A stretch of DNA of 64,000 bases from Actinopolyspora halophila DSM 43834. Lineage in GTDB: Bacteria; Actinomycetota; Actinomycetes; Mycobacteriales; Pseudonocardiaceae. Positions 1-9,403 of the stretch are shown here, in pieces. Under the pieces are notes generated by a model. The model ran no database searches. It had not been told where the DNA came from and was given only the letters and a program-made list of their open reading frames with translations. Numbering within the stretch: the stretch's first letter is position 1; each line of letters begins with the position of its first letter. Made by a program: the position numbers and the translations under genes. The stretch spans positions 124,001 to 188,000 of the forward strand of contig NZ_AQUI01000002.1 in NCBI RefSeq assembly GCF_000371785.1, given 5' to 3'.

Positions 1-1
1 C

Positions 2-2122
2 GCGCTGGTGGTGACCTACTGCGCCCCGGGCAACGCGCACGACCAGTACTACTTCCGGAACAGCAAGCAGATGGTGGCGGGCTCCGTCGCCCCGCCTCGG
101 CTGGATCTCACCAACGAGGAGCTGCTGCGTTCCCACGTGCACGCCATCTGGCTCGCCGAGACCGGACAGGGGATGCAGGGCTCGCTCGGAGGGTTGCTGG
201 ATCTCGTCGGGGACGAACCCTCGCTGGAACTGCTCGACGAAGTGCGTTCGAAGATCTCGGACGGCGGGGCGCAGCGGCGGGCCGTGACCCAGGCTCAGCG
301 GCTGGTCGCGGATCTGCTGCCTCAGCTGCGCACCACCTCGTGGTGGCACGACAACTGGATCCAGCAGGTGGTTCGGGAGGCCCCGCGCAACTTCGACCGG
401 GCCTGCGACCGGTGGCGTGACCTGTACCGTTCGGCGCTGCACGAGCGGGCGAAGCAGCACGAGATCGTCGGGGACCAGTCGGCGAACAAGAAGAAACGCA
501 ACAACGCCGCCTCGCGGCGGCGGGACGCGGAGACCCAGCTGCGGCTGCTACTCAACGAGGAGGGCGACGCCGGGCAGAGTGACTTCTCCCCGTATCGCTA
601 CCTCGCCTCCGAAGGATTCCTGCCGGGGTATTCCTTCCCTCGGTTGCCGCTGGCGGCCTACATCCCGGGCAGGCACGGCGCACGCACCGGCGGCGAGTAC
701 CTCCAGCGTCCGCGTTTCCTCGCGGTCCGCGAGTTCGGCCCGGGCGCGCTCATCTACCACGAGGGCGCGCGCTATCAGGTGACCAGTGTGCAAACCCCGC
801 CGACCAGCGCGGGCAGCAACACTTTGGACACCCGGCAGGCCCGCATCTGCGGAAGCTGCGGCTATCTGCACGAACGCGAGGTCGGCACGGACGTCTGCGA
901 CGCCTGTGAGAGACAGCTCGGGGACACCACCACGGGGTTGCTGCGGTTGCAGACCGTATACACCCGCAGGCGGGAACGCATCTCCTCCGACGAGGAGGAG
1001 CGCAGGCGCGCCGGTTTCGAGCTGCGCACTTCGTACCGCTTCAACGAGCACGGTGGCCAGCCCGGTCGCATCGACGCCGTCGCGGGCACCGGGCACGAGC
1101 GGGCGCTGGAACTGTCCTATGGCGACACGGCCACGGTCCGGGTGACCAACTACGGCCGGGCGCGGCGCAAGGACCGGGACAACATCGGGTACTGGCTGGA
1201 CCCGGTCACCGGCAAGTGGCTGTCCGACAGCCAGGCGGCTGAGCGAACTCCCGACGAGAACGAGCTGGCCTCCACCGACGACGCCGCGACTAGGCAGAAG
1301 GTCGTCCCCTATGTGGAGGATCACCGCAACATCCTGGTGCTGCGGCTGCCCGCTGAGGTGCAGCGCAAGACCGCCACCAGCTTGATGGTGGCCCTGGAAC
1401 GCGGCATCGAGCGGGAGTTCCAGCTGGAGGATTCTGAGCTGGATGCCGAGTTGCTGCCGGACGACGAGCACCGGGGGCGTGCGCTGCTGGTGGAAAGCGC
1501 CGAAGGCGGCGCCGGGGTGCTGCGGCGGCTGGTGGACGAGCCGAACGCGTTGTCCAGGGTCGCCGAAACGGCGCTGAAGCTGACGCACTTCGACCCGGAG
1601 ACCGGGGCGGATCTGGGCACTTCCGAGTACTTCCCGGAGGCCTGCGAGCTGGCTTGCTACGACTGCCTGCTGTCCTACTCCAACCAGGGGATGCACAACG
1701 ACATCGACCGCCACGCGATCCGGGACCAACTGCGCACGCTGCGCGCTGCGCGGGTGACGCGCGGTTCCGGTGGGCGCGACCGCGCCGAGCAGCTGCGACG
1801 GCTCATCGAGGCCTGCGACAGCGAGCTGGAACGGGAGTTCCTGAACTGGCTGGACCAGCGGGAGCTCCGAGCACCGGACGAGGCGCAGCCCCTGGTGGAG
1901 GAGGCCGAGACCCGACCGGATTTCGTCTACCATCTGTCCAGTGGCAGCGTCGCGGTTTTCGTGGACGGCCCGGTGCACGACAACCGGCGTACCGCCGAAC
2001 GGGACGGCGAGGCCGAGGAACGCCTGTTCGACCTGGGATGGCATGTCGTGCGGGTGCGCCACGACGACGACTGGGCCGAGACGGTGCGGCGCTACCCGAG
2101 CGTGTTCGGTGAACACCGGTAG
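2..2122 (+). CDS. DISARM-like helicase/DUF1998 fusion protein, 3' part (partial)
   Basis: The frame is open to the left edge, so the real start and probably the helicase core lie upstream; GTG at 8 is only the first in-window start. The visible ~706 residues begin in what looks like the tail after the last helicase motif (VVTYCAPGNAHDQYYFRN). A zinc site follows near residues 281-302 (CGSC ... CDAC). The DUF1998 signature lies near 546-565 (ACELACYDCLLSYSNQGMH). The last ~110 residues resemble a DUF559/Vsr-like PD-(D/E)xK nuclease fold (RPDFVYH, VAVFVDGPVHD, GWHVVRVRHDDDW). In DISARM, DrmA (helicase) and DrmB (DUF1998) are usually separate; here they appear fused. The two genes downstream, a SNF2 helicase and an N6-adenine methylase, fit class 1 DISARM (DrmD, DrmMI). 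A DruE-like Druantia helicase is the alternative, but the methylase argues for DISARM. Function in phage restriction is inferred. Confidence 0.8.
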   Translation, partial: ALVVTYCAPGNAHDQYYFRNSKQMVAGSVAPPRLDLTNEELLRSHVHAIWLAETGQGMQGSLGGLLDLVGDEPSLELLDEVRSKISDGGAQRRAVTQAQRLVADLLPQLRTTSWWHDNWIQQVVREAPRNFDRACDRWRDLYRSALHERAKQHEIVGDQSANKKKRNNAASRRRDAETQLRLLLNEEGDAGQSDFSPYRYLASEGFLPGYSFPRLPLAAYIPGRHGARTGGEYLQRPRFLAVREFGPGALIYHEGARYQVTSVQTPPTSAGSNTLDTRQARICGSCGYLHEREVGTDVCDACERQLGDTTTGLLRLQTVYTRRRERISSDEEERRRAGFELRTSYRFNEHGGQPGRIDAVAGTGHERALELSYGDTATVRVTNYGRARRKDRDNIGYWLDPVTGKWLSDSQAAERTPDENELASTDDAATRQKVVPYVEDHRNILVLRLPAEVQRKTATSLMVALERGIEREFQLEDSELDAELLPDDEHRGRALLVESAEGGAGVLRRLVDEPNALSRVAETALKLTHFDPETGADLGTSEYFPEACELACYDCLLSYSNQGMHNDIDRHAIRDQLRTLRAARVTRGSGGRDRAEQLRRLIEACDSELEREFLNWLDQRELRAPDEAQPLVEEAETRPDFVYHLSSGSVAVFVDGPVHDNRRTAERDGEAEERLFDLGWHVVRVRHDDDWAETVRRYPSVFGEHR

Positions 2123-2200
2123 GACCCCGTTGCAGCCGCATCCGAAATCCCCGTACGGGAACGATCAACCCGTGCGGGGTCGATCAACAGGAGGATTCGC

Positions 2201-5041
2201 GTGACGACGACCTTCGATGCAGGCTCACTCGTGTCCGCGCGGGGCCGCGAGTGGGTGGTGCTGCCGGAGTCCGAGCCGGACTTCCTGGTGCTGCGCCCGC
2301 TGGGAGGTTCGGACACCGACCGCACGGCGGTGCTTCCCGAGCTGGAGACGGTCGAGCCCGCCAGCTTCCCCTATCCCACGCCGGAGGAGGCCGGGGACGC
2401 GGCCAGCGCGGGGCTGCTGCGCACCGCGCTGCGCGCCGGGTTCCACTCCACGGCCGGGCCGTTGCGTTCGCTGGCCTCGCTGGCGGTGGAGCCGCGGCCG
2501 TACCAGCTGGTTCCGCTGCTGATGGCGCTGCGCCAGGAGGTCGCTCGGCTGCTGATCGCCGATGACGTGGGCATCGGCAAAACGGTCGAGGCCGGGATGA
2601 TCGCCGCCGAGCTGCTGGCCCAGGGCGAGGCGCGCGGGGTGGCGGTGCTGTGCAGCCCGGCGCTGGCGGAGCAGTGGCAGCGCGAGCTGCACGAGAAGAT
2701 GGGCATCGAGGCCGAGCTGGTGCTGCCCAGCACGGTCACCCGGCTGGAGCGTGGGCTGCTCACCACCGAGTCGCTGTTCGGCAAGTACCCGGACGTGGTG
2801 GTGTCCACCGATTTCGTCAAGTCCCAGCGCCGCAGGGACGAGTTCGTGCGCTCCTGCCCGGACCTGGTGATCGTCGACGAGGCCCACACCTGCGTGACCG
2901 ATGACGGCCAGGGCAACACCGGCACCACCCAGCGCTACGAGCTGGTGCGGAAGCTGGCCGCGGACAGCTCGCGGCATCTGGTGCTGGCCACTGCCACCCC
3001 GCACAGCGGCAAGGAGGAGCGGTTCCGCAACCTGATCGGACTGCTGGATCCGGAACTGGCCGAACTCGATCTGGAGCAGCAGGACAACCGGGATCGGCTG
3101 GCTCGGCACTTCGTGCAGCGTCGCCGGGGCGACATCCGCCGGTTCCTGGACGAGGAGACCCCGTTTCCCAGCGACCGGCAGTCCAGGGAGGAGCCCTACT
3201 CGCTGACCGCGGACTACCGCGCGCTGTTCGACCGGGTGTTGGACTACGCCCGCGAGGTGGTGCGCGACAGCGGTTCCGGCAACGTGCGGCAACGCGTGCG
3301 CTACTGGTCGGCGCTGGCGCTGCTGCGCGCCCTGGCCTCTTCGCCGCGGGCCGCCGCGGCCACGCTGCGCACCAGGGCCCGCAACGCCGATGCGAACACC
3401 CCGGACGAGGCGGACGCGCTGGGGCGCACGGCCGTGCTGGACGTGGCCCACGAGGACGCGGGGCTGGAGGCCGCCGACATCACGCCCGGTGCCGACGACA
3501 CCGCCGAGTCCGACGATCCCCACCGGCGGCGGCTGCTGGACATGGCCCGCACGGCCGAGAAGCTCCAGGGCCCCGAGCGGGACAGCAAGCTCGCGGCGGT
3601 GCTGAGCACGGTGCGCTCGCTGCTCGCCGAGGGCTACACCCCCATCGTGTTCTGCCGGTTCATCGACACCGCCGAGTACGTGGCCGAGCATCTCGCCCCG
3701 CTGCTTCCGGCCAACACGGACGTGCGCTGCGTGACCGGCACGCTGCCTCCCGAGGAGCGCGAGGCGCGGGTGGAGCGGCTGGCTCGCGGTAAGCACCGCC
3801 CGGTGCTGATCGCCACCGACTGCCTGTCGGAGGGGGTCAACCTGCAGGAGGTGTTCGACGCGGTGGTGCACTACGACCTCGCGTGGAACCCCACCCGCCA
3901 CGAGCAGCGCGAGGGCCGGGTCGACCGGTTCGGCCAGCGCCGCGACGTGGTGCGCGCGGTCACCTTGTACGGCAGCGACAACGGTGTCGACGGGGTGGTG
4001 CTGGACGTGCTGATCCGCAAGCACGAGCGCATCCGCAAGGCGCTGGGGGTGTCCGTGCCGGTTCCGGACGGCACCGACCAGGTGGTGGAGGCGCTGCTGG
4101 AGGGTGTGCTGCTGCGCCGGGGCGATCCGGAGCAGCTCACGCTGGAGGGTGTCGCCGAGGACAGCCGCGCCGGGTTGAACCAGCGGTGGGACAGCGCGGT
4201 CGAGCAGGAGCGCCAGTCCCCCACCAAGTACGCCCAGCGCACCATCCACCCTGACGAGGTTTCCCGCGAGCTCGCCGAGATCCGCGCCAGTCTGGGCGAC
4301 CGCAGGGAGGTGCGGCGGCTGGTGCGGCGTTCGCTGCACGAGCTCGATTCGACGGTGACCGACACCGCCGACGGGTTCACCGCCACCACCGGGCCGCTGC
4401 CGGTGGGGCTGCGCGAGAACCTGTCCCGCGGGCGGCGCGAGCCGCTGGTTTTCCACGAGGACGTGCCGGTCCCGCCGGGTGACGCCCAGCTGGATCGCAC
4501 CGATCCGAACGTGGCCGCGATCGCCCGCTACGTGTTGGATTCCGCGCTCGATCCGCTGACGGCGGCGGACAAGCGGCCCGCGAGCCGCTGCGGGGTGCAG
4601 CGCACCCGCGCGGTGGCCAAGCGGACCACCATGCTGCTGACGCGGTTCCGGTTCCATCTCACCCTGCCGGGCAGGGACGGGCCGCGTCCGCTGGTGGCCG
4701 AGGACGCGCAGGTGCTGGCTTTCCGGGGTCGCCCGGACGATCCCGAGTGGCTCACCGAGCAGGAGGTCTCCGAGCTGCTCGCGGCCGAGCCCAGCGCCAA
4801 CATCCCGCCGGATCAGGCCAGGGAGTTCCTGCGCCGTTCGCTGGACGGGCTGCCGGGGCTGGAGCCCGCTCTGGACGAGAAGGCCGACGAGCTCGCCGCG
4901 CGGCTGCGCGAGTCGCACCTGCGGGTGCGCGAGGCCGCGGGCAGGCGGGTGCGTCGCCACGTCACCGTCACCGCCCACAAGCCGGCCGATGTGCTCGGCG
5001 TTTACGTCTACCTCCCGGACACGTCAGGAGGCTCCCAGTGA
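2201..5041 (+). CDS. SNF2-family DEAD/DEAH helicase (DrmD-like, DISARM)
   Basis: A 946-residue superfamily 2 ATPase with both RecA lobes. The Walker A is DVGIGKT near residue 122. The Walker B is VIVDEAH near 224, motif III is LATATPHSG, the C-terminal lobe has [14 protein letters not shown], and motif VI is [13 protein letters not shown] near 567. This set is typical of SNF2-like translocases such as DrmD, which accompany an adenine methylase in class 1 DISARM. The GTG start at 2201 sits behind a strong AGGAGG seven bases upstream. It follows the DUF1998 gene by 78 bases, and its stop overlaps the methylase start by four bases (GTGA), implying one operon with translational coupling. The C-terminal ~350 residues carry no recognised domain. 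Likely substrate is incoming unmodified duplex DNA; that is inference from the family. Confidence 0.85.
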   Translation: MTTTFDAGSLVSARGREWVVLPESEPDFLVLRPLGGSDTDRTAVLPELETVEPASFPYPTPEEAGDAASAGLLRTALRAGFHSTAGPLRSLASLAVEPRPYQLVPLLMALRQEVARLLIADDVGIGKTVEAGMIAAELLAQGEARGVAVLCSPALAEQWQRELHEKMGIEAELVLPSTVTRLERGLLTTESLFGKYPDVVVSTDFVKSQRRRDEFVRSCPDLVIVDEAHTCVTDDGQGNTGTTQRYELVRKLAADSSRHLVLATATPHSGKEERFRNLIGLLDPELAELDLEQQDNRDRLARHFVQRRRGDIRRFLDEETPFPSDRQSREEPYSLTADYRALFDRVLDYAREVVRDSGSGNVRQRVRYWSALALLRALASSPRAAAATLRTRARNADANTPDEADALGRTAVLDVAHEDAGLEAADITPGADDTAESDDPHRRRLLDMARTAEKLQGPERDSKLAAVLSTVRSLLAEGYTPIVFCRFIDTAEYVAEHLAPLLPANTDVRCVTGTLPPEEREARVERLARGKHRPVLIATDCLSEGVNLQEVFDAVVHYDLAWNPTRHEQREGRVDRFGQRRDVVRAVTLYGSDNGVDGVVLDVLIRKHERIRKALGVSVPVPDGTDQVVEALLEGVLLRRGDPEQLTLEGVAEDSRAGLNQRWDSAVEQERQSPTKYAQRTIHPDEVSRELAEIRASLGDRREVRRLVRRSLHELDSTVTDTADGFTATTGPLPVGLRENLSRGRREPLVFHEDVPVPPGDAQLDRTDPNVAAIARYVLDSALDPLTAADKRPASRCGVQRTRAVAKRTTMLLTRFRFHLTLPGRDGPRPLVAEDAQVLAFRGRPDDPEWLTEQEVSELLAAEPSANIPPDQAREFLRRSLDGLPGLEPALDEKADELAARLRESHLRVREAAGRRVRRHVTVTAHKPADVLGVYVYLPDTSGGSQ

Positions 5042-8000
5042 GTTCGCCCTCGTTCACTTCCGTACGCGTCGTGGGCGGGTTGCTGCCCGCCGATCTGTTC
5101 GGCCGGATGGTCGAGGGGACCGACCTTCCCGGAATCGACCCGACCGACTACCACCTGCTGCCGGGTGAGTCGGTGCGCCGGGACGCCTCCCGCAAGTGGG
5201 AGTACCTCACCGGGGTCTGGTCGGCGTTCAGGGCCGAGCTGGACCGCGCGGGGGAGAACGCGCCGACCACCGGCATCACTCGGGAGCGCTGGCTGCTGGT
5301 GCTGCTGCGCGAGCTGGAGTTCGGCAGGGTGCCCAGCACCCCCAGCGGCGGGTTGACCGTGGGCGAGCGCGCGTTCCCGGTCAGCCACAGCTGGGAGAAC
5401 GTGCCGCTGCATCTGCTCGGCTGGGGGGTGGATCTGGATCGCCGCACCAAGGGGCAGGCGGGTGCTGCCGGTTCGGCTCCGCAGTCGATGGTGCAGGAGC
5501 TGTTGAACGCCTCGGACGAGCACCTGTGGGCGGTGTTGTCCAACGGTCGGCGGCTGCGGCTGCTGCGGGACTCCACCTCGCTGGTCGGCTCCGCCTACGT
5601 GGAGTTCGATCTGGAGGCCATGTTCGACGGTGAGCTGTTCAGCGACTTCGTGCTGCTGTACCTGCTGGTTCACCAGTCCCGCTTCGAGGTGCGCGACACC
5701 GCGGTCGGCCCGGCGTCCTGCTGGCTGGAGCGCTGGCGCGAGCTCGCCGATGAGCAGGGCAGCCGGGTGCGCGAGCGGCTGCGCGAGGGTGTGGAGCACG
5801 CTCTGGAGACGTTGGGGACCGGGCTGCTGCGCCACCCGGACAACAGGTTGCTGCGTTCCAAGCTGGCTTCGGGCGAGATCTCCCGGGTGCGTTACAACCA
5901 CGCGCTGCTGCGGCTGGCGTATCGGATGCTGTTCTGGTTCGTCACCGAGGATCGCGGTGCGCTGCTGGATCCCGATGCCGATGCGACCGCGCGGCGGCGT
6001 TATCACGAGTTCTTCTCCGCGGCGCGGTTGCGCGAGCTGTCCCGCAGGCGGCGCGGGGATCGCCACGGGGATCGCTGGCAGCAGGTGCGGGTGGTCTTCG
6101 ACGGGCTGGGCAGCGAGGGCGGCAGGCCCGAGCTGGGGTTGTACGGCCTGGGTGGGCTGTTCGATCTCACCGACAGCGACGAGCCGATCGAGGGTTCGGC
6201 CGCGGTGGGCGGCGCGGAGGGGTTGCCGCGTGCCGCGCTGGCCAATGAGGACTTGTTGGAGGCGGTGCGTTCGCTGTCGCTGTTCCAGGATCGGGACGGC
6301 GATGTCCGCAGGATGGTGGACTTCCGCAATCTGGGGGCCGAGGAGTTGGGCAGCGTCTACGAGTCGCTGCTGGAGCTGCATCCGCAGCACGATCCGGCGG
6401 ACAACGCGTTCAAGCTGGAGACGGCCGCCGGTAACGAGCGCAAGACCACTGGTTCCTACTACACCCCGGATACGCTGATCCAGCGGCTGCTGGACAGCAC
6501 CTTGGATCCGGTGCTGGACGAGGCGCAGCAGGCGGCCGACCCGGCCGAGGCGCTGTTGAACGTGACGGTGTGCGATCCGGCTTGTGGTTCGGGGCACTTC
6601 CTGGTGGCGGCCGCGCGGCGGATCGCCAAGCGGCTGGCGGCGGTGGAGAGCGAGGAGGCCGAGCCTTCGCCGGACGTGGTGCGGCGGGCGCTGCGCCGGG
6701 TGGTGGCCCGGTGCGTCCACGGGGTGGATGTGAACCCGATGGCCGCCGAGTTGGCCAAGGTGGCGTTGTGGCTGGCGGCGATGGAGCCGGGCAAGCCGCT
6801 GTCCTTCTTGGACGCCAACATCCGGGTGGGCAACTCGCTGCTGGGCACCACGCCGAGGTTGTTGGCCGAGGGGGTGCCCAACGCCGCGTTCAAGGCGCTG
6901 GACGGCGATGACAAGCAGATCGTCAAGAGGCTGCTGAATCAGAACAAGAAGGACCACTCGGGGCACGTCGATCTGTTCAGCAGCGGTGTGCCGCTGCACA
7001 ACACCGAGCTGGCCCGCGAGACCTCGCGGGTCACCTCGGCCGTACCGGACGAGCTCGGGCAGGTGCGCGAGCAGCAGCGGCAGCTGGAGAACCTGGAAAA
7101 GCAGCGCCGCGAGCGGGACAAGCTGCCCGCCGACGCCTGGTGTGCCGCGTTCGTGCAGCACAAAACCCCTGGAACCTGGGATCGAGTGGTTACCCAGGGA
7201 AAGCTGCAAGGGCTCGGCGAACGGGAGCAGGACCTGCTCACTTCGGCCACCGCCGAAGAGGTGGAACGGCTGGCCGCCGAGTACGGCTTCTTCCACTGGC
7301 ATCTGGAGTTCCCGCACATCTTCCGCGTGCCGGAGCGGGAGGCCGCGGACAATCCGGAGACCGGCTGGAGCGGTGGCTTCTCCTGCGTACTGGGCAATCC
7401 GCCGTGGGACAAGATCGAGATGAACGAGCAGGAGTTCTTCGCGCCCCGGGATCCGGAGATAGCTCGGTCCAGCGGCGACGCGCGTAAGAAGCTGATCAAG
7501 AGCTTGGAGAGCGAGGATCCGTCACTCCATCGAAGTTTCCAAGCGGAGAAACGCCGCGTAGCCGGAACCACTCAGCTGATCAAGTCTTCGGGGAGGTACC
7601 CGCTCACCGGGAGCGGACGTCTGAACACCTACGCGGTGTTCGCGGAGAACGATCGGACAATCATCTCGGGGCGGGGGCGTACCGGGGTGGTGCTGCCCAC
7701 CGGGATCGCCACCGATGCCACCACCCAGCGCTTCTTCCGAGATCTGGTAGAAAGCGCCAGCATCTCCTCGCTGTACGACTTCGAGAACGCGAAGCCGGTT
7801 TTCCCCGATGTGCATCGCAGTTTCAAGTTCTGCCTGCTGACGATGAGCGGGCGGCAGGTGCGGGAGGGGGCCGCGGATTTCGCCTTCTTCGCCCACGAGG
7901 TGGCGGATCTGGACAAGCCGGACATGCGGTTCGTGTTGAAGCCGGACGAGATCACGCTGCTGAATCCGAACACGGGCACGCTGCCGGTGTTCCGCTCCCG

Positions 8001-9051
8001 CAGGGACGCCGAAATCACCCTGGGCATCTACAAGCGGGTTCCGGTGCTGGTCGACGAGAACTCCCCGGAGGGCAACCCCTGGGGCGTGTCGTTCAAGCAA
8101 GGGCTGTTCAACATGACCAGCGACTCGAAACTGTTCCACACCCGCGAGGAGCTGGAAGCCGACGGCTGGCAGCTCGACGGCAACGTCTTCGTGCGCGGCG
8201 AAGACCGGATGCTGCCGCTCTACGAAGCCAAGATGATCCACCACTACGACCACCGCTGGGCGACCTACGACGGCGGTTCGACGCGCGATGTGGAACTCAC
8301 GGAGAAGCAGGACCCCGAGTTCGCCCCCATGCCGCGCTACTGGGTGGCCCGCCAAGAGGTGGACAAGCGTCTGGCTGGCAAGTGGGACCGCGGTTGGCTC
8401 CTCGGCTGGCGCAAAATTTGCCGTAGCACAGACGAGAGGACACTCATATCCTATATCTTTCCCAGAGGGGGACTGGGAGATTCAGGAAACATAGCTGTCC
8501 CGGGAGAAAGCAACAGCTCCCTGTTGGCAGCGAATTTCAAGTCTCTGGTACTAGACTACGTCCTTCGACAGAAGCTCGGAGGGACTAACCTGAACTTCTT
8601 CCAGGTAGAGCAACTTCCTGTACTGACACCGACCACCCACTCCGAGCCAGCCCCCTGGAGTGCGGGTGCTGCTGTCTCTAGCTGGATCACCGCCCGCTCC
8701 CTCGAGCTCACCTACACTGCCTGGGACATGGCGCCGTTCGCCGCGGACCTGGAGGACGAGGGCCCGCCGTTCCGGTGGGACGAGCAGCGGCGTGAGCTGC
8801 TGCGTGCCGAGCTGGACGCGGCGTACTTCCACCTGTACGGCGTCGAGCGGGACGATGTGGACTACATCATGGAGACCTTCCCGATCGTGCGCCGCAAGGA
8901 CGAGCAGGAGCACGGCGAGTTCCGCACCAAGCGGTTGATCCTGGAGATCTACGACGCGATGGCCGAGGCCACCCGCACCGGCGAGCCCTACGAGACCGTG
9001 CTGGACCCGCCGCCGGGCCAGGGCCCGCGCCACCCGGCCCGCGCCCACTGA
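5038..9051 (+). CDS. N6-adenine DNA methyltransferase, class 1 DISARM type (DrmMI-like)
   Basis: A 1337-residue Eco57I/type IIG-like adenine methylase. Motif I for SAM binding is CDPACGSGHFL near residue 511 and the catalytic motif IV is GNPPWD near 787. The N-terminal ~450 residues are helical and of unknown role. The C-terminal half should hold the target recognition region and ends in a typical methylase tail (DDVDYIMETFPIVRRKDEQ). The GTG start at 5038 overlaps the SNF2 helicase stop by four bases and has AGGAGG just upstream; the open frame extends further 5' only as a shadow of the helicase gene. It would mark host DNA so the partner helicases spare it. About 8410-8680 is visibly richer in A/T than the rest and uses rarer codons, suggesting recombination of the recognition region. 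A BREX PglX is the alternative, but no other BREX genes are visible. Confidence 0.85.
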   Translation: MSSPSFTSVRVVGGLLPADLFGRMVEGTDLPGIDPTDYHLLPGESVRRDASRKWEYLTGVWSAFRAELDRAGENAPTTGITRERWLLVLLRELEFGRVPSTPSGGLTVGERAFPVSHSWENVPLHLLGWGVDLDRRTKGQAGAAGSAPQSMVQELLNASDEHLWAVLSNGRRLRLLRDSTSLVGSAYVEFDLEAMFDGELFSDFVLLYLLVHQSRFEVRDTAVGPASCWLERWRELADEQGSRVRERLREGVEHALETLGTGLLRHPDNRLLRSKLASGEISRVRYNHALLRLAYRMLFWFVTEDRGALLDPDADATARRRYHEFFSAARLRELSRRRRGDRHGDRWQQVRVVFDGLGSEGGRPELGLYGLGGLFDLTDSDEPIEGSAAVGGAEGLPRAALANEDLLEAVRSLSLFQDRDGDVRRMVDFRNLGAEELGSVYESLLELHPQHDPADNAFKLETAAGNERKTTGSYYTPDTLIQRLLDSTLDPVLDEAQQAADPAEALLNVTVCDPACGSGHFLVAAARRIAKRLAAVESEEAEPSPDVVRRALRRVVARCVHGVDVNPMAAELAKVALWLAAMEPGKPLSFLDANIRVGNSLLGTTPRLLAEGVPNAAFKALDGDDKQIVKRLLNQNKKDHSGHVDLFSSGVPLHNTELARETSRVTSAVPDELGQVREQQRQLENLEKQRRERDKLPADAWCAAFVQHKTPGTWDRVVTQGKLQGLGEREQDLLTSATAEEVERLAAEYGFFHWHLEFPHIFRVPEREAADNPETGWSGGFSCVLGNPPWDKIEMNEQEFFAPRDPEIARSSGDARKKLIKSLESEDPSLHRSFQAEKRRVAGTTQLIKSSGRYPLTGSGRLNTYAVFAENDRTIISGRGRTGVVLPTGIATDATTQRFFRDLVESASISSLYDFENAKPVFPDVHRSFKFCLLTMSGRQVREGAADFAFFAHEVADLDKPDMRFVLKPDEITLLNPNTGTLPVFRSRRDAEITLGIYKRVPVLVDENSPEGNPWGVSFKQGLFNMTSDSKLFHTREELEADGWQLDGNVFVRGEDRMLPLYEAKMIHHYDHRWATYDGGSTRDVELTEKQDPEFAPMPRYWVARQEVDKRLAGKWDRGWLLGWRKICRSTDERTLISYIFPRGGLGDSGNIAVPGESNSSLLAANFKSLVLDYVLRQKLGGTNLNFFQVEQLPVLTPTTHSEPAPWSAGAAVSSWITARSLELTYTAWDMAPFAADLEDEGPPFRWDEQRRELLRAELDAAYFHLYGVERDDVDYIMETFPIVRRKDEQEHGEFRTKRLILEIYDAMAEATRTGEPYETVLDPPPGQGPRHPARAH

Positions 9052-9091
9052 TCCCGCGCGGCCTCGGTGCCCGCACCAGCCGCCCGCACGT

Positions 9092-9144
9092 AACTGGCAC
9101 GGTCCACCCCGTCTTTCCCTCCGGAGTGGACCGTGCCAGTTTTG
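9092..9144. terminator. Perfect 16-bp inverted repeat, bidirectional terminator
   Basis: The arms at 9092-9107 and 9126-9141 are perfect inverted complements (AACTGGCACGGTCCAC) around an 18-base loop, and the right arm runs into TTTTG. It lies between the converging methylase gene (+) and DUF397 gene (-), so it probably stops transcription from both sides. Confidence 0.8.
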
Positions 9145-9214
9145 CCTAAAACTGGAATCACCACACCGGGTGAACCCAGCAGGCCTCAAGCGGGCTCGCC
9201 CCGCCGAGCCGCGC

Positions 9215-9403
9215 TCAGCCGAACCGGTCGGCCTTGAGCGCGGCCACGAACGCCCGCCACTGCGGACCGGACACCGCGAAGTACCCAGCCGCGCGATCCT
9301 TGGTGTCCCGCACCGCCGCGCCCTCGGCAGTACGACCGACCTCGACGCAGGAGTCGTTGGGATTGGAACGACTAGACTTCCTCCAGCCCCTTGCTTCCGT
9401 CAT
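9215..9403 (-). CDS. DUF397 domain protein
   Basis: A 62-residue protein matching the actinobacterial DUF397 family: WRKSSRSNPNDSCVEVGR, then AVRDTKDRAAGYFAVSGPQWRAFVAALK. DUF397 proteins are almost always encoded beside an Xre/DUF5753 regulator, as here. In Streptomyces these pairs (the WhiJ/BldB-associated set) tune development and antibiotic production, and some have been proposed to act like toxin-antitoxin pairs. The chosen ATG at 9403 has GGAAGGGAG about eight bases upstream and overlaps the regulator's 3' end by 32 bases. A longer start at 9451 lacks a good ribosome binding site. The pair is probably co-transcribed and translationally coupled. The molecular activity of DUF397 is not visible from the sequence. 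Confidence 0.85.
   Translation of the reverse strand: MTEARGWRKSSRSNPNDSCVEVGRTAEGAAVRDTKDRAAGYFAVSGPQWRAFVAALKADRFG

Noticed and set aside
2225-4978. Long open frame on the minus strand (917 codons)
   Set aside because: It is the complement of the SNF2 helicase gene, has no recognisable family and consists of low-complexity His/Gln/Arg/Gly-rich sequence typical of antisense frames in high-GC DNA. The same applies to minus frames at 548-2116 and 5008-7317 and to plus frames over leuS and mgtE.
5038-9051. BREX PglX assignment for the methylase
   Set aside because: The size and fold fit, but no brxC, pglZ or brxL-type gene is adjacent, whereas a SNF2 helicase and a DUF1998 helicase are.
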